Source: Bog-950 sp964423405
GTDB lineage: Bacteria; Bacteroidota; Bacteroidia; Chitinophagales; LD1
Length of the DNA stretch: 64,000 bases
Assembly: GCA_964423405.1 (NCBI GenBank)
Contig: CAYREY010000002.1
Coordinates: forward strand, 1-64,000
Direction of reading: 5' to 3'
The notes beneath the pieces were generated by a model. It was not told the DNA's origin. It was given only the letters and a program-made list of their open reading frames with translations, and did no database searches. Made by a program: the position numbers and the translations under genes. Positions 24,470 through 33,332 of the stretch are shown piece after piece; position 1 is the first letter of the stretch; every line of letters starts with the position of its first letter.

Positions 24470-25126
24470 ATGTACATGTATGCAACTGTTATTAAGCGGC
24501 TGGTGCTGTTATCGGCATTTTGCTTTGCGCTGGAGTTGTACCGGTTAAGCAGCACCGGCAATGCCGGATTTATTTTTCTGCCCTTTAACCTGATACTGGC
24601 CTGGATACCCGTAGCCTTTGCACTATTGGCTAACCGTACCCACAAGCGATGGGTATTTGCATTATGCTATACAGCCTGGCTGGTGTTCTTTCCCAACTCG
24701 CCTTACATTATTACCGATATGATACACCTGAAGCCCCGTGCGGCTTCGCCTTATTGGTTTGATACGGCCATGTTGTACACGTTTGCGTTTACCGGTCTGC
24801 TGGTAGGTATATTTTCTGCACTCATAATCTTCCGTCGCCTGATAGATTTTACCGGTTACTATACCGCATCGGGTATTATGTTGCTGGCAATGCTGGCATC
24901 GGGGTATGGTATATACCTGGGCCGTGTGCTGCGGTGGAACTCGTGGAACCTGCTTACCCACCCTACCGGTATATGGTACGATACACTGGCACGCATTACT
25001 GATCCGTTCATGTATCCGCGCACCTATGGCATGACCTTGCTGTTCGGCATACTGCTATGGCTGGTGTTTCTTGTTTTCGAATCGTTTATCACTTCTTATC
25101 AAACCAATAAAACCACTACCCTATGA
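24470..25126 (+). CDS. DUF1361 membrane protein
   Basis: A 218-residue integral membrane protein with six or seven helices. The DUF1361 signatures are visible: FFPNSPYIITDMIHL near residues 72-86 and GIYLGRVLRWNSWNLLTHP near 145-163. Biochemical function of the family is unknown. The stop overlaps the DUF4173 start by 4 bases (ATGA), so the two are translationally coupled. Confidence 0.85.
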   Translation: MYMYATVIKRLVLLSAFCFALELYRLSSTGNAGFIFLPFNLILAWIPVAFALLANRTHKRWVFALCYTAWLVFFPNSPYIITDMIHLKPRAASPYWFDTAMLYTFAFTGLLVGIFSALIIFRRLIDFTGYYTASGIMLLAMLASGYGIYLGRVLRWNSWNLLTHPTGIWYDTLARITDPFMYPRTYGMTLLFGILLWLVFLVFESFITSYQTNKTTTL

Positions 25127-26607
25127 AAAAGAACGACTGGTTAATAGTAATCAGCACAGCGGCTTACTCCTTTTTGTTTTACAATCAATCGCCGGGGCTT
25201 AATTTTTTTCTGTTCAATCTGCTACTGGTAGTGTTGCTGGCGGTACACAACCGCAGTGCACTCACACAACTACCGTGGCTGGCGGCGGCAGCGGGTTGTA
25301 TCGTATCTTCATTTTGTGTGTTGTGGTATGGCAATGCATTATCTATACTGGCTAACTTTACATCGATACTGGCGCTGGGCGGGCTTACGTTTAGTGCCGG
25401 CACATCGCTGATAATAGCCGGCATTAACTCTTGTTTTTCAGTAGTGGTAACTATCCCCTATGCTATAAAAGGCCTGTTTGAGAGCAGCGGGACGGAGAAA
25501 GAGGGCGTAACCGTTTTTGCCAAAATACCGGTACTGTTTATTCCGCTGGTGGTAACGCTTGTTTTCTTTTTTGTGTACCGGGCAGCCAATCCGGTATTCG
25601 AAAAATTTACCGATAGCATTTCGTTCGATTTCATCAGCTTTGAATGGCTGTTGTTTACCTCCGTTGGCCTGATACTAATGGCCAGCTTGTTCCGGCATCG
25701 TGTTATGGAGTTTTTAACCCGCGTAGATAGCACAGAGCCCGATAACCTGCGGCCGATATCGCTGGAGGAACATATGGCTGCCATGCCCATGTTTAACATA
25801 AGCAACGAAACGCTTTCGGGCATGGTGTTGTTTGGTATGCTTAACCTGCTACTGGTGAGTGTAAACGCTATAGATGTAAATTACCTTTGGTTTACCCGTA
25901 TGATGCCTGATGGCATTACGTATGCACAGTACCTGCATAACGGCACGTACACACTTATACTATCTATCTGCATGGCTATAGCAGTAATACTGTTTGTGTT
26001 CAGGGGCTACCTTAATTTTTTTGAGGGGAATAAATGGCTGAAATTACTGGCCTATGGCTGGATAGCGCAAAACGTAGTTTTGATAATTACCACTGCCGAA
26101 CGCAACTGGCTGGTCATAGAATCATCGGGTATTACGCGCAAGCGTATAGGAGTATATGTGTACCTGCTGCTTTGTTTTATAGGGTTAACTAGCACTCTTA
26201 TTAAAGTAATACAACGCAAAAGCAACTGGTTTTTGTTCCGCAAAAATGCCTGGGCTTTTTATGCCGTGTTTATAGCCGCCTGCCCCGTTAACTGGGATAA
26301 CTTTATAGTACAGTACAACTACAGCCACTTTAAAACACTTGAGTTTAAATATATAGACCGCGACTATAATGCCGAACTAAGCCATACCAGCCTGGCATCG
26401 CTGTTTGAGATTTATGCCAACGAGAAAGCAGATACAGGCCCCGCACCAAAAATATTTACCACACAACTGGTCAATCATATTTATGCAGAGTACCACGCGC
26501 TTAAACAAAAAACAGCAACTGCCTCCTGGAAATCGTACTGCGTAACCAAAACAGCAAACGTAGCTGCTATAGATAAGCTGGTAGCTGAGGGGAAGATAGA
26601 GAAGTAA
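25123..26607 (+). CDS. DUF4173/DUF4153-type membrane protein
   Basis: A 494-residue multi-pass membrane protein with about eleven hydrophobic segments and a soluble C-terminal region (about 375-494). Segments such as GITYAQYLHNGTYTLILSI, FRGYLNFFEGNKWLKLLAY and TTAERNWLVIESSGITRKRIGVY are characteristic of the DUF4173 group, common in Bacteroidota and Firmicutes but of unknown function. Ends the plus-strand cassette begun at 21550; the next gene is convergent. Confidence 0.82.
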   Translation: MKKNDWLIVISTAAYSFLFYNQSPGLNFFLFNLLLVVLLAVHNRSALTQLPWLAAAAGCIVSSFCVLWYGNALSILANFTSILALGGLTFSAGTSLIIAGINSCFSVVVTIPYAIKGLFESSGTEKEGVTVFAKIPVLFIPLVVTLVFFFVYRAANPVFEKFTDSISFDFISFEWLLFTSVGLILMASLFRHRVMEFLTRVDSTEPDNLRPISLEEHMAAMPMFNISNETLSGMVLFGMLNLLLVSVNAIDVNYLWFTRMMPDGITYAQYLHNGTYTLILSICMAIAVILFVFRGYLNFFEGNKWLKLLAYGWIAQNVVLIITTAERNWLVIESSGITRKRIGVYVYLLLCFIGLTSTLIKVIQRKSNWFLFRKNAWAFYAVFIAACPVNWDNFIVQYNYSHFKTLEFKYIDRDYNAELSHTSLASLFEIYANEKADTGPAPKIFTTQLVNHIYAEYHALKQKTATASWKSYCVTKTANVAAIDKLVAEGKIEK

Positions 26608-26617
26608 TTATGCCTGC

Positions 26618-27841
26618 TTACTGCTTAGCAGCTTCAGCCTCTTTGGCCTTTAACTTATCCAACGATTTTTTGATGGCCTCTTTCAGTGCTGTAGCCGATG
26701 ATGGGTTAACCCCTTCCTCTTTGGCACGAATGATAGCGTAATCGCAGGCGCGCTCTGCTTCTTTGTATATGTTTTGTTTATACAGCAGGTACGCGTAGGT
26801 AAGATTATAGGTGTATTTGTTATCGGTGTTTACGCAGGTGTAAGCCCACTTGGTAGCTTTCTTTAACTGGGCTTCGTCGTTTACATTTAAAAAGTAGGTC
26901 CAGGCTACGTCGTTGAGCACAGCGGGCTTTTTAGCGGCGTATTTTTTAACGTAGGCCGATGCGTTTTTATCGTAGTTAACCCAATCGTTCATGTGTTCGT
27001 AGTACTGCATAGAAAGGCGCAGTACCTGTTCGGCGGCATCCGGCGCTTTGTTGGCTTTAAGCAACGCTATAGCGCCTTCGTACATGGCTTTGTCATCGGC
27101 ACGTGGAGCTTCGGTTACTGCTTTGGTAGCTATCATATTAACTTTCTGGTTGAATGATGTTGCGCCTACCAGGTTCAGGTAGTAGTCGTGATCTTTCATC
27201 AAAAAAGCAAGGCCCGGCGATTTAATGTCTTTAGTAAGGTTGAAGATAGTACGGGTGTGTTTAGGGTCGGTCAGTTCTTTGGTGGTTAGTTTATCCAGGT
27301 ACTCTTTAAACACGGCATCGTATTTCTCGCCGGCCGAGTTAAGTGTGCCTACATAGTCGCATAAAAAATCCACATCGCGTTTGCCATCGGTATATTGTTT
27401 TTTCATACCGGTAAGTATACCCGGTGTGGGGTCAATGGCTTTCTGCCCGTTTTGTATAAGTCCGGCTGCATCCAGCCCGCCTACTATTTTATGTTTTACG
27501 TTGCCATCGCCATCCAGCCACAGCAGGGTAGGGTAAGCGCGTATAGCGTATTTGCCGGCCAGAAAAACACCTTCGTCTTTTTCCATATCAAACTTGGTGT
27601 TTATAAAGGTGCTGTTGTAAAACTCGCCCACCGCCGAATCGGGAAACACCGTAGCCGCCAATCGCTTACAAGGGCCGCACCAGGTGGTAAAGCAATCCAT
27701 AAACACCAGTTTATCCTGGGCTTTGGCCATATCCAGTATTTCCTGAAATTTTTTGTCGTGTATAAACTCTATGCCCTGTGCTTTGGCAGTAAATGCAGCG
27801 CCCAACATTAGTAAACAAACAAGCAGCGATAACTTTCTCAT
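26618..27841 (-). CDS. Exported thioredoxin-domain protein with helical repeat tail
   Basis: A 407-residue periplasmic or exported protein. Signal peptide (MRKLSLLVCLLMLGAAFTAKA), thioredoxin domain at about 22-140 with FTTWCGPCKRLAATVF (intact CxxC) and AYPTLLWLDGDGN (cis-Pro region), then a roughly 260-residue helical domain with TPR-like spacing (LLYKQNIYKEAERACDYAI). Likely a thiol-disulfide oxidoreductase acting on envelope proteins. The ATG at 27841 gives the signal peptide and is preferred to one at 27901. Confidence 0.85.
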   Translation of the reverse strand: MRKLSLLVCLLMLGAAFTAKAQGIEFIHDKKFQEILDMAKAQDKLVFMDCFTTWCGPCKRLAATVFPDSAVGEFYNSTFINTKFDMEKDEGVFLAGKYAIRAYPTLLWLDGDGNVKHKIVGGLDAAGLIQNGQKAIDPTPGILTGMKKQYTDGKRDVDFLCDYVGTLNSAGEKYDAVFKEYLDKLTTKELTDPKHTRTIFNLTKDIKSPGLAFLMKDHDYYLNLVGATSFNQKVNMIATKAVTEAPRADDKAMYEGAIALLKANKAPDAAEQVLRLSMQYYEHMNDWVNYDKNASAYVKKYAAKKPAVLNDVAWTYFLNVNDEAQLKKATKWAYTCVNTDNKYTYNLTYAYLLYKQNIYKEAERACDYAIIRAKEEGVNPSSATALKEAIKKSLDKLKAKEAEAAKQ

Positions 27842-27921
27842 AGTGTAAATGTATTGCAAAATAAGGAGATTAAAAGTAATGAACCTGTAACTACAGGGCA
27901 TGCAAAATGTTGTGAAACCGG

Positions 27922-28740
27922 CTAATCGCGCCAGATATTACAAAGCTCCAGGTGTATTTCGCTGCCCCAGAATATACCGGTGGTTTTTTCGAACGACTGT
28001 GTATAGTCCGACACATAAAAAATGTCTTTACCTTTTTTCTCTTTAGCGGCCAACCCTTCTTTTTCCAATATCCACTTCAGTTTATTGGCAACCACTTCAG
28101 CCGAGTCGAATATTTTAACCTCGCCTTTATAAAAGGCGTTTATCTCATTTTTAATAAGCGGGTAGTGCGTACAGGCCAGCACCAGTGCATCTATACCATG
28201 CAGGGCCGGGTCGCTCAGGTACTGCTCAATAACCGCATGGCTAATGCTGTTGTTGTAAAAATTCTCCTCTATCATACTGGCCAGCAGCGGGGTGGCCAGT
28301 TCGGTATATTGCAGCTGTGGTTTGCGGCGGCCAAATTTTTCGCGGTATACACCCGATGCTATAGTGGTTTTGGTAGCTATAACGCCTACTTTATTAATGG
28401 TATCGTCGGCTATTACAGCCTCTACCATGGGGTCTATTACATTTATTACCGGCACTTTACCTTTATACGTATCGCGCAGTACCTCGTAGGCTGCCGCCGA
28501 TGCCGTGTTGCAGGCTATCACCACGGCTTTGCACTGTTTTACCTGTAGCAAAAAATCGGTAATGCTGGTGGCGTAACTGCGTATCAGTTCTTTCGATTTA
28601 TCGCCGTATGGTACGTGTGCGGTATCGCCAAAGTAAATCAGCTGCTCGTTGGGCAATAGCTTAGAAACAGCATTGGCGACCGTTAAGCCGCCAATGCCAG
28701 AATCGAATATGCCAATCGGTTGCTGATAACCGCGGTTCAT
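27922..28740 (-). CDS. murI: Glutamate racemase
   Basis: A 272-residue enzyme that makes D-glutamate for peptidoglycan. Both catalytic cysteines are present: Cys77 in VIACNTASA and Cys190 in LVLACTHYPL, with the substrate motif GIFDSGIGGLTV at 10-21. Follows the OmpH/Skp genes at an 8-base distance, the usual Bacteroidota neighbourhood. Confidence 0.95.
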   Translation of the reverse strand: MNRGYQQPIGIFDSGIGGLTVANAVSKLLPNEQLIYFGDTAHVPYGDKSKELIRSYATSITDFLLQVKQCKAVVIACNTASAAAYEVLRDTYKGKVPVINVIDPMVEAVIADDTINKVGVIATKTTIASGVYREKFGRRKPQLQYTELATPLLASMIEENFYNNSISHAVIEQYLSDPALHGIDALVLACTHYPLIKNEINAFYKGEVKIFDSAEVVANKLKWILEKEGLAAKEKKGKDIFYVSDYTQSFEKTTGIFWGSEIHLELCNIWRD

Positions 28741-28748
28741 GTTTGCTA

Positions 28749-29303
28749 CTATTTAGGAGAAGTAGGTGCAGTAGTGCCGGCAGGTGCAGCAGAAATGCCC
28801 AGTTTTTTCATTACCAGGTCGGTTACATCGTTCTGGCCTTCTGGAAAGTAAGCCAGGCTGCCTTGTACTATATCAATAATGTATGAGTAACCATTGGCAA
28901 CAGCTACTTCTTTAACTGCTTTCAGGTATTTTTCGTTAATAGGTTTCAGTTTATCGCTCTGCATCTTTTGCAGTTCGTCGTTCACTTTGGTTTCAAAATC
29001 CTGAATACGTTTTTGCAGGTCTTGCAGCTCCTGTATTTTCGACTCGATGATAGCATCGGGAGTGTTTTTATCCTGACTTAATACCTGAAGTTCTTTTTGT
29101 TTTCTCTCGTAGTCGCCATACATGCTTTCCAGTGCTTTGGTGTATGAGTCTTTTTGTTTCTGTATGTCGGCGCTCATTTGCTTAAACTCGGGCATTGCCT
29201 GCAGTACTTCCAGCGAGTTGATGTGGCCAAGTTTCTGCTGGGCGCTGGCGGTGCCAATCATTAAAAGAAAAGCTGCGATAAATACTGATACTGATTTTTT
29301 CAT
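28749..29303 (-). CDS. OmpH/Skp-like periplasmic chaperone
   Basis: A 184-residue periplasmic protein with signal peptide (MKKSVSVFIAAFLLMIGTASA) and the OmpH layout: IGHINSLEVLQAMPEFKQM-type strand, long coiled coil (about 45-125), and a closing SYIIDIVQGSLAYFPEGQNDVTDLVMKKLG. Skp holds unfolded outer-membrane proteins for the BAM machine. A Pro/Thr/Ala tail follows. Third of three such genes downstream of bamA, cotranscribed with murI. Confidence 0.88.
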   Translation of the reverse strand: MKKSVSVFIAAFLLMIGTASAQQKLGHINSLEVLQAMPEFKQMSADIQKQKDSYTKALESMYGDYERKQKELQVLSQDKNTPDAIIESKIQELQDLQKRIQDFETKVNDELQKMQSDKLKPINEKYLKAVKEVAVANGYSYIIDIVQGSLAYFPEGQNDVTDLVMKKLGISAAPAGTTAPTSPK

Positions 29304-29348
29304 TTGGTCTATTTTGGTACTTGTTTATTAATTGGTTTAAATAGTTGT

Positions 29349-29861
29349 TTAGTTAATACCCATCTTCTGTTTTACCAGGTTGGTTATATCGCCGCTTTCT
29401 TCGGGGTAGTAAGCAACAATGTTGCTCGACAGGTCGAATATAAACGTATAACCGTTTTCTTTTGCTACTGCGTTTACCACTTTCAGGTATTTATCGTTCA
29501 GCGGTTTAAGCAGTTTTTGCTGTAACTTTTGTACTTCTTCCTGTGCGCTGCCTTCAAAATTCATAATAGCCATTTGCAGGCTGTCCAGTTCATACTTACG
29601 TTCTTCGGCAATGGCCTGCATCATGCTTTGGCCGTACTGCTGTAGTTCGGCGCCCTTTTTCTCATAGTCCTCGTACATACGCTGTAGCTGACTGGCATAC
29701 TGCATACGTTTGTTTTCAAGCGTTTTGTTCATCTGCTTAAACTCGGGCATGGCATTCAGTATTTCATCTGAATTGATGTGCCCATACTTTTGCTGCGCAT
29801 AAGCACCCACACTTATCAGTAACACAAAAATGGCAATACTCAGTTTTTTCACGCGGCGCAA
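29349..29861 (-). CDS. OmpH/Skp-like periplasmic chaperone
   Basis: A 170-residue paralogue of the next gene: signal peptide (RRVKKLSIAIFVLLISVGAYA), KYGHINSDEILNAMPEFKQM, coiled coil, then GYTFIFDLSSNIVAYYPEESGDITNLV. The close sequence match to the 28749-29303 protein suggests a local duplication. A terminator-like hairpin (29885-29906) separates it from the first OmpH gene, so it may have its own promoter. Confidence 0.88.
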   Translation of the reverse strand: MRRVKKLSIAIFVLLISVGAYAQQKYGHINSDEILNAMPEFKQMNKTLENKRMQYASQLQRMYEDYEKKGAELQQYGQSMMQAIAEERKYELDSLQMAIMNFEGSAQEEVQKLQQKLLKPLNDKYLKVVNAVAKENGYTFIFDLSSNIVAYYPEESGDITNLVKQKMGIN

Positions 29862-29884
29862 ATATAGTTTTTCGGGTTAATCGG

Positions 29885-29906
29885 TAAAAAAAGGCCCTTG
29901 CGGGCC
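29885..29906 (-). terminator. Terminator between the first and second OmpH-like genes
   Basis: On the minus strand, ggccc-gcaa-gggcc is followed directly by TTTTTTTA. A short but strong G/C stem that should end transcription from the bamA side, at least partly. Confidence 0.65.
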
Positions 29907-29930
29907 GTTGTTAAACGTGGTAGTGCTTAT

Positions 29931-30455
29931 TTAATTGCCTGATTTTAAGCTAATACCGAGTGCAGCCAGTATATCGTTGCTACGGTCGAAACGGTCGCTG
30001 GCATACAGCATGCTCGGCCCGCTGCTTCGGTCGAATATAAAATCGAAGCCTTTGGCAATAGCGTATTTCTGCACTTCGTTGTATATTTTATCCTGTATAG
30101 GTTTAATCAGCTCCTGGCGTTTTTTAAACAACTCGCCGCTGGGGCCAAACTTGGCTTTCTGAAACTCCTTTACTTCTTTTTCTTTGGCTTCTATCTCTTT
30201 TATCTTCTGTTGTTTCATCGGCTCGGTCATCAGCACCTGCTCTGCCTGAAACTGTTTGTACATATCATCTACCCCTTTCATTTTGGCTTCTACATCTTTC
30301 TGCCAGCCTTCGGCTATTTTATCCAATTGCTTTTGAGCTTCGGTGTAGGTAGGCATTTTACCCAGTATATATTCCATATCTACATAGCAGAATTTTTGTG
30401 CATAGGTAGATGCGCTTATCAATAGTACAAAGGCAATGGCACTTAGCTTTTTCAT
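29931..30455 (-). CDS. OmpH/Skp-like periplasmic chaperone
   Basis: A 174-residue protein with signal peptide (MKKLSAIAFVLLISASTYA), KFCYVDMEYILGKMPTYTEA, a long charged coiled coil and the ending GFDFIFDRSSGPSMLYASDRFDRSNDILAALG. It is more diverged than the other two copies and is the first after bamA. The ATG at 30455 is chosen because it begins the signal peptide. A terminator follows. Confidence 0.88.
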   Translation of the reverse strand: MKKLSAIAFVLLISASTYAQKFCYVDMEYILGKMPTYTEAQKQLDKIAEGWQKDVEAKMKGVDDMYKQFQAEQVLMTEPMKQQKIKEIEAKEKEVKEFQKAKFGPSGELFKKRQELIKPIQDKIYNEVQKYAIAKGFDFIFDRSSGPSMLYASDRFDRSNDILAALGISLKSGN

Positions 30456-30585
30456 AATACTTGAAGTTTGTTTAGTACGTATGTTATTTACGGGTTTCAT
30501 GGTATCTGTTTTGGTGTTATGACCAATTATGCTGCCAAAAGAAAAACATGTACCGCAATTTTCACAAATAGTAACAGCATAGAGG

Positions 30586-30620
30586 CCCCTCCTAAATCCT
30601 CCCCCAAAGGGAGGACTTAA
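30586..30620. repeat. REP-like element (cctaaatcc / aaaggg type)
   Basis: cccctcctaaatcctccccc followed by aaagggaggacttaa, forming a short hairpin (ctccc / gggag). Same family as the paired elements at 40334-40360 and 40419-40445. Lies in the 178-base spacer between bamA and the first OmpH gene. Confidence 0.55.
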
Positions 30621-30633
30621 ACAGCCATATCCA

Positions 30634-33303
30634 TTAATCCGGTTCGCGGCCCAGTATTATTCTGAACTCGCCATACTTGCTGAATATGTTTTTACCGCTA
30701 CCTAACTGGCCGTACCGTGCTTTATCTACACCAAAACCATAGTCGAAGCCTAACAGACCGAACATAGGCAGGAACACCCGCACACCGGCACCTACCGAGC
30801 GGGCCAGTTCGTACGGCTTGTACTCGCGTATGCTGGTCCAGTAGTTACCGGCATCGGCAAATATCAAGGCGTAAATAGTAGCCGACTGGTTAAGCGAAAT
30901 AGGGTAACGAAGCTCCATACTGAACTTGTTGTAGATAGGCGAGCCACCGGTAGGTGTCATTACCTTGTAACCACGGAACGATACGATATCGCGGCCCAAT
31001 TGGGTACCAGCGTTCAGGTTACTTAAACCATCGCCACCAAACTCTGCACGCTCAAACGGCGAGTAGCCCACGCGCTTATTGTACAAGCCCAGGAAACCCA
31101 GGTTGGCCGAGGCCTTAAATACCAGGTTTTTCCAGATAGGGGTGTACCACTCCATCATAATTTTCCATTTGTGGAACTCTACAAACTTGTAACGATCGGC
31201 ATCGGGCAGGGCCGGGTCGTCGTAATTAAGGTTTTTGCGCGAGTTAAACATAAGCGAGTACGGCAGGGTAAACTTGCCCTGTACCATAAAGTACAAACCT
31301 TTGTTGTAGAACGTAGGTGCTACCAGGTCGCGCGAATCGCGCGATAGGGTAAGCTGCAGGTTCAGGTTAGTGGCCTTACCGTTATCGAATATGAAGAAGG
31401 TACTGTAGTTTTTAAGAATATAGTGCTGAAACTCCAGGCCCACCTCGGCAGTAAAGAAATCGTCGGGCCATTTAAGGCGGGTGCCTAAGCCTACATACAC
31501 GCTGGTAGAGTAATAACTGCCGTTAATTTTGGTATAGTCCAGCGGGTTAAACGTATTGGCGCGTAAGCGGTTAAAGGCAAAGTTAAGCGACTGTGGTTTT
31601 TTGCCGCCCAGCCATGGCTCGGTAAACGATACGCTGTACGACTGGAACGCCCGGCCGTTAGAGTTTACACGTATGCCTAAGCGCTGCCCATCGCCGCTTG
31701 GCAGCGGGCTCCACGATTTTTTATCGGCAATGTTGCGCAACGAGAAGTTGGTGAAGTTAACCCCCAGTGTACCAAATATACCACCGGCGCTGCTTTGGGT
31801 AGCACGGCCACCGTAACCGGCGCTAAGCTCCAGTTGGTCGCTTGGTTTTTCTACCACGCGGTACTCTATATCCACCGTTCCCTTTTCGGGGTTAGGTATA
31901 GGTACTACATCCATTTGCTGCGGGTCGAAATAGCCGAGGTTGATAATCTCACGCTGTGAGCGTATCAGGTCGGTACGGCTGAATTTGTTGCCCGGCAGGG
32001 TACGCAACTCGCGGCGTATTACACGCTCGCTGGTTTTGGTGTTGCCCAGTATGCGCACCTCGCCAATAGTAGCCTGTGCGCCTTCGTTTATACGCAATTC
32101 AATATCTATCGAGTCGCCATCTACTTTAACCTCCATAGGGGTTACGCTGAAAAACAGGTAACCATCATCCATGTACAACGAACTAAGATCGCCGCCGTTG
32201 GGGTTCATAAATATGCGTTCGTCCAGTACCTTCTGGTTATAAACCTCTCCGCTTTTTATGCTTACTATTTTGGCAAGTATAGAATCGTGGTATTTGGTAT
32301 TGCCGTTGTAGTATATGTTGCGGAAATAGTATTTTTTACCTTCTTCTACCTTTATATCAACCATCAGGTTATTACCGCCCGATGGATCGCGGTAGGTAGA
32401 GTCGGAAATAATACGGGCATCGCGGAAACCCTTGCTGTTATAGTACTCTATTATTTTGTGCTTGTCATCTTCGTAATCGCTACGCTTGAATTTAGATGCC
32501 TTAAAGAAGTTAAGGTTAAGGTAACGCGATGAGTAATCGTAAGCGCGCATTACCGACAGGTTGCCGAATATCTGATACCACTTAATGGTGATAGAATCGC
32601 GGGCGAAATTCTTTTTAAAGCGGAACAAGCCATCCAGGTCGAATTTTACACGCTCGTGTGTTTCTTTCATCTGGCGTTTAAGTACCGCCTCGGGCACATC
32701 GCGGTTGCCGGTTATGTTTATCTGTTCTATTTTAACCTTGGCACCTTTATTAACCAGTATTTTAAGCCGTATGCTATTGGGCATGCTGCTATCGGCTATC
32801 TCCAGTATTTTAACCTCGGTGTTCAAAAACCCTTTATCTACATAGTAGTTTTTGATAATGTTGATAGATTGGCTGCGTACGTTTTCGGTGTAAATACTAC
32901 CGCCGTGTATAGGTATACGTTTGCGCAGTTCATCTACATCGCTGGTTTTAAGGCCGGGGAAGGTGTAAGGGCCAATGCGGGGGCGCTCTTCAACTTTAAT
33001 AATCAGGTATATTTTATCGCCTACTATATCGCTGGCCTCTATAGTAACGTTGGTAAACAGGCGCTGGCGCCACAGGGTTTTAATAGCTTTGGGAATCTGC
33101 TCGCCGGGTATTTTTATTTTTTCGCCTTTTACCAGCCCCGAAAGGTTTACCAATATGCCGGCATCGAGAAAACGGGCACCCTCTACTTTTACATCGGCAA
33201 TTTCGTACTCAACGCTTTTAGAATAATCGAAAACCGCCGGTGGCTGCTGTGCCAGCAACAGGGTGTATAGAAACAATAAGGGGAGAAGGAATACTTTTTT
33301 CAG
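30634..33303 (-). CDS. bamA: Outer-membrane protein assembly factor BamA
   Basis: The central outer-membrane insertase: five POTRA domains (about residues 30-430, e.g. VKVEGARFLDAGILVNLSGL, IGEVRILGNTKTSERVIRRE) and a 16-strand beta barrel. In-frame ATG is lacking. The first canonical start, TTG at 33276, would leave only a 10-residue remnant of the signal peptide. Extending to CTG at 33303 adds LKKVFLLPL and gives a complete signal peptide ending LLLAQ, so I place the start there (about 889 residues). The protein ends FRIILGREPD, not in the usual C-terminal aromatic residue. Located 29 bases behind uppS. Confidence 0.92.
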   Translation of the reverse strand: MKKVFLLPLLFLYTLLLAQQPPAVFDYSKSVEYEIADVKVEGARFLDAGILVNLSGLVKGEKIKIPGEQIPKAIKTLWRQRLFTNVTIEASDIVGDKIYLIIKVEERPRIGPYTFPGLKTSDVDELRKRIPIHGGSIYTENVRSQSINIIKNYYVDKGFLNTEVKILEIADSSMPNSIRLKILVNKGAKVKIEQINITGNRDVPEAVLKRQMKETHERVKFDLDGLFRFKKNFARDSITIKWYQIFGNLSVMRAYDYSSRYLNLNFFKASKFKRSDYEDDKHKIIEYYNSKGFRDARIISDSTYRDPSGGNNLMVDIKVEEGKKYYFRNIYYNGNTKYHDSILAKIVSIKSGEVYNQKVLDERIFMNPNGGDLSSLYMDDGYLFFSVTPMEVKVDGDSIDIELRINEGAQATIGEVRILGNTKTSERVIRRELRTLPGNKFSRTDLIRSQREIINLGYFDPQQMDVVPIPNPEKGTVDIEYRVVEKPSDQLELSAGYGGRATQSSAGGIFGTLGVNFTNFSLRNIADKKSWSPLPSGDGQRLGIRVNSNGRAFQSYSVSFTEPWLGGKKPQSLNFAFNRLRANTFNPLDYTKINGSYYSTSVYVGLGTRLKWPDDFFTAEVGLEFQHYILKNYSTFFIFDNGKATNLNLQLTLSRDSRDLVAPTFYNKGLYFMVQGKFTLPYSLMFNSRKNLNYDDPALPDADRYKFVEFHKWKIMMEWYTPIWKNLVFKASANLGFLGLYNKRVGYSPFERAEFGGDGLSNLNAGTQLGRDIVSFRGYKVMTPTGGSPIYNKFSMELRYPISLNQSATIYALIFADAGNYWTSIREYKPYELARSVGAGVRVFLPMFGLLGFDYGFGVDKARYGQLGSGKNIFSKYGEFRIILGREPD

Positions 33304-33332
33304 ATAGATATGTTTTCGGTCGGCCTGGTGTA

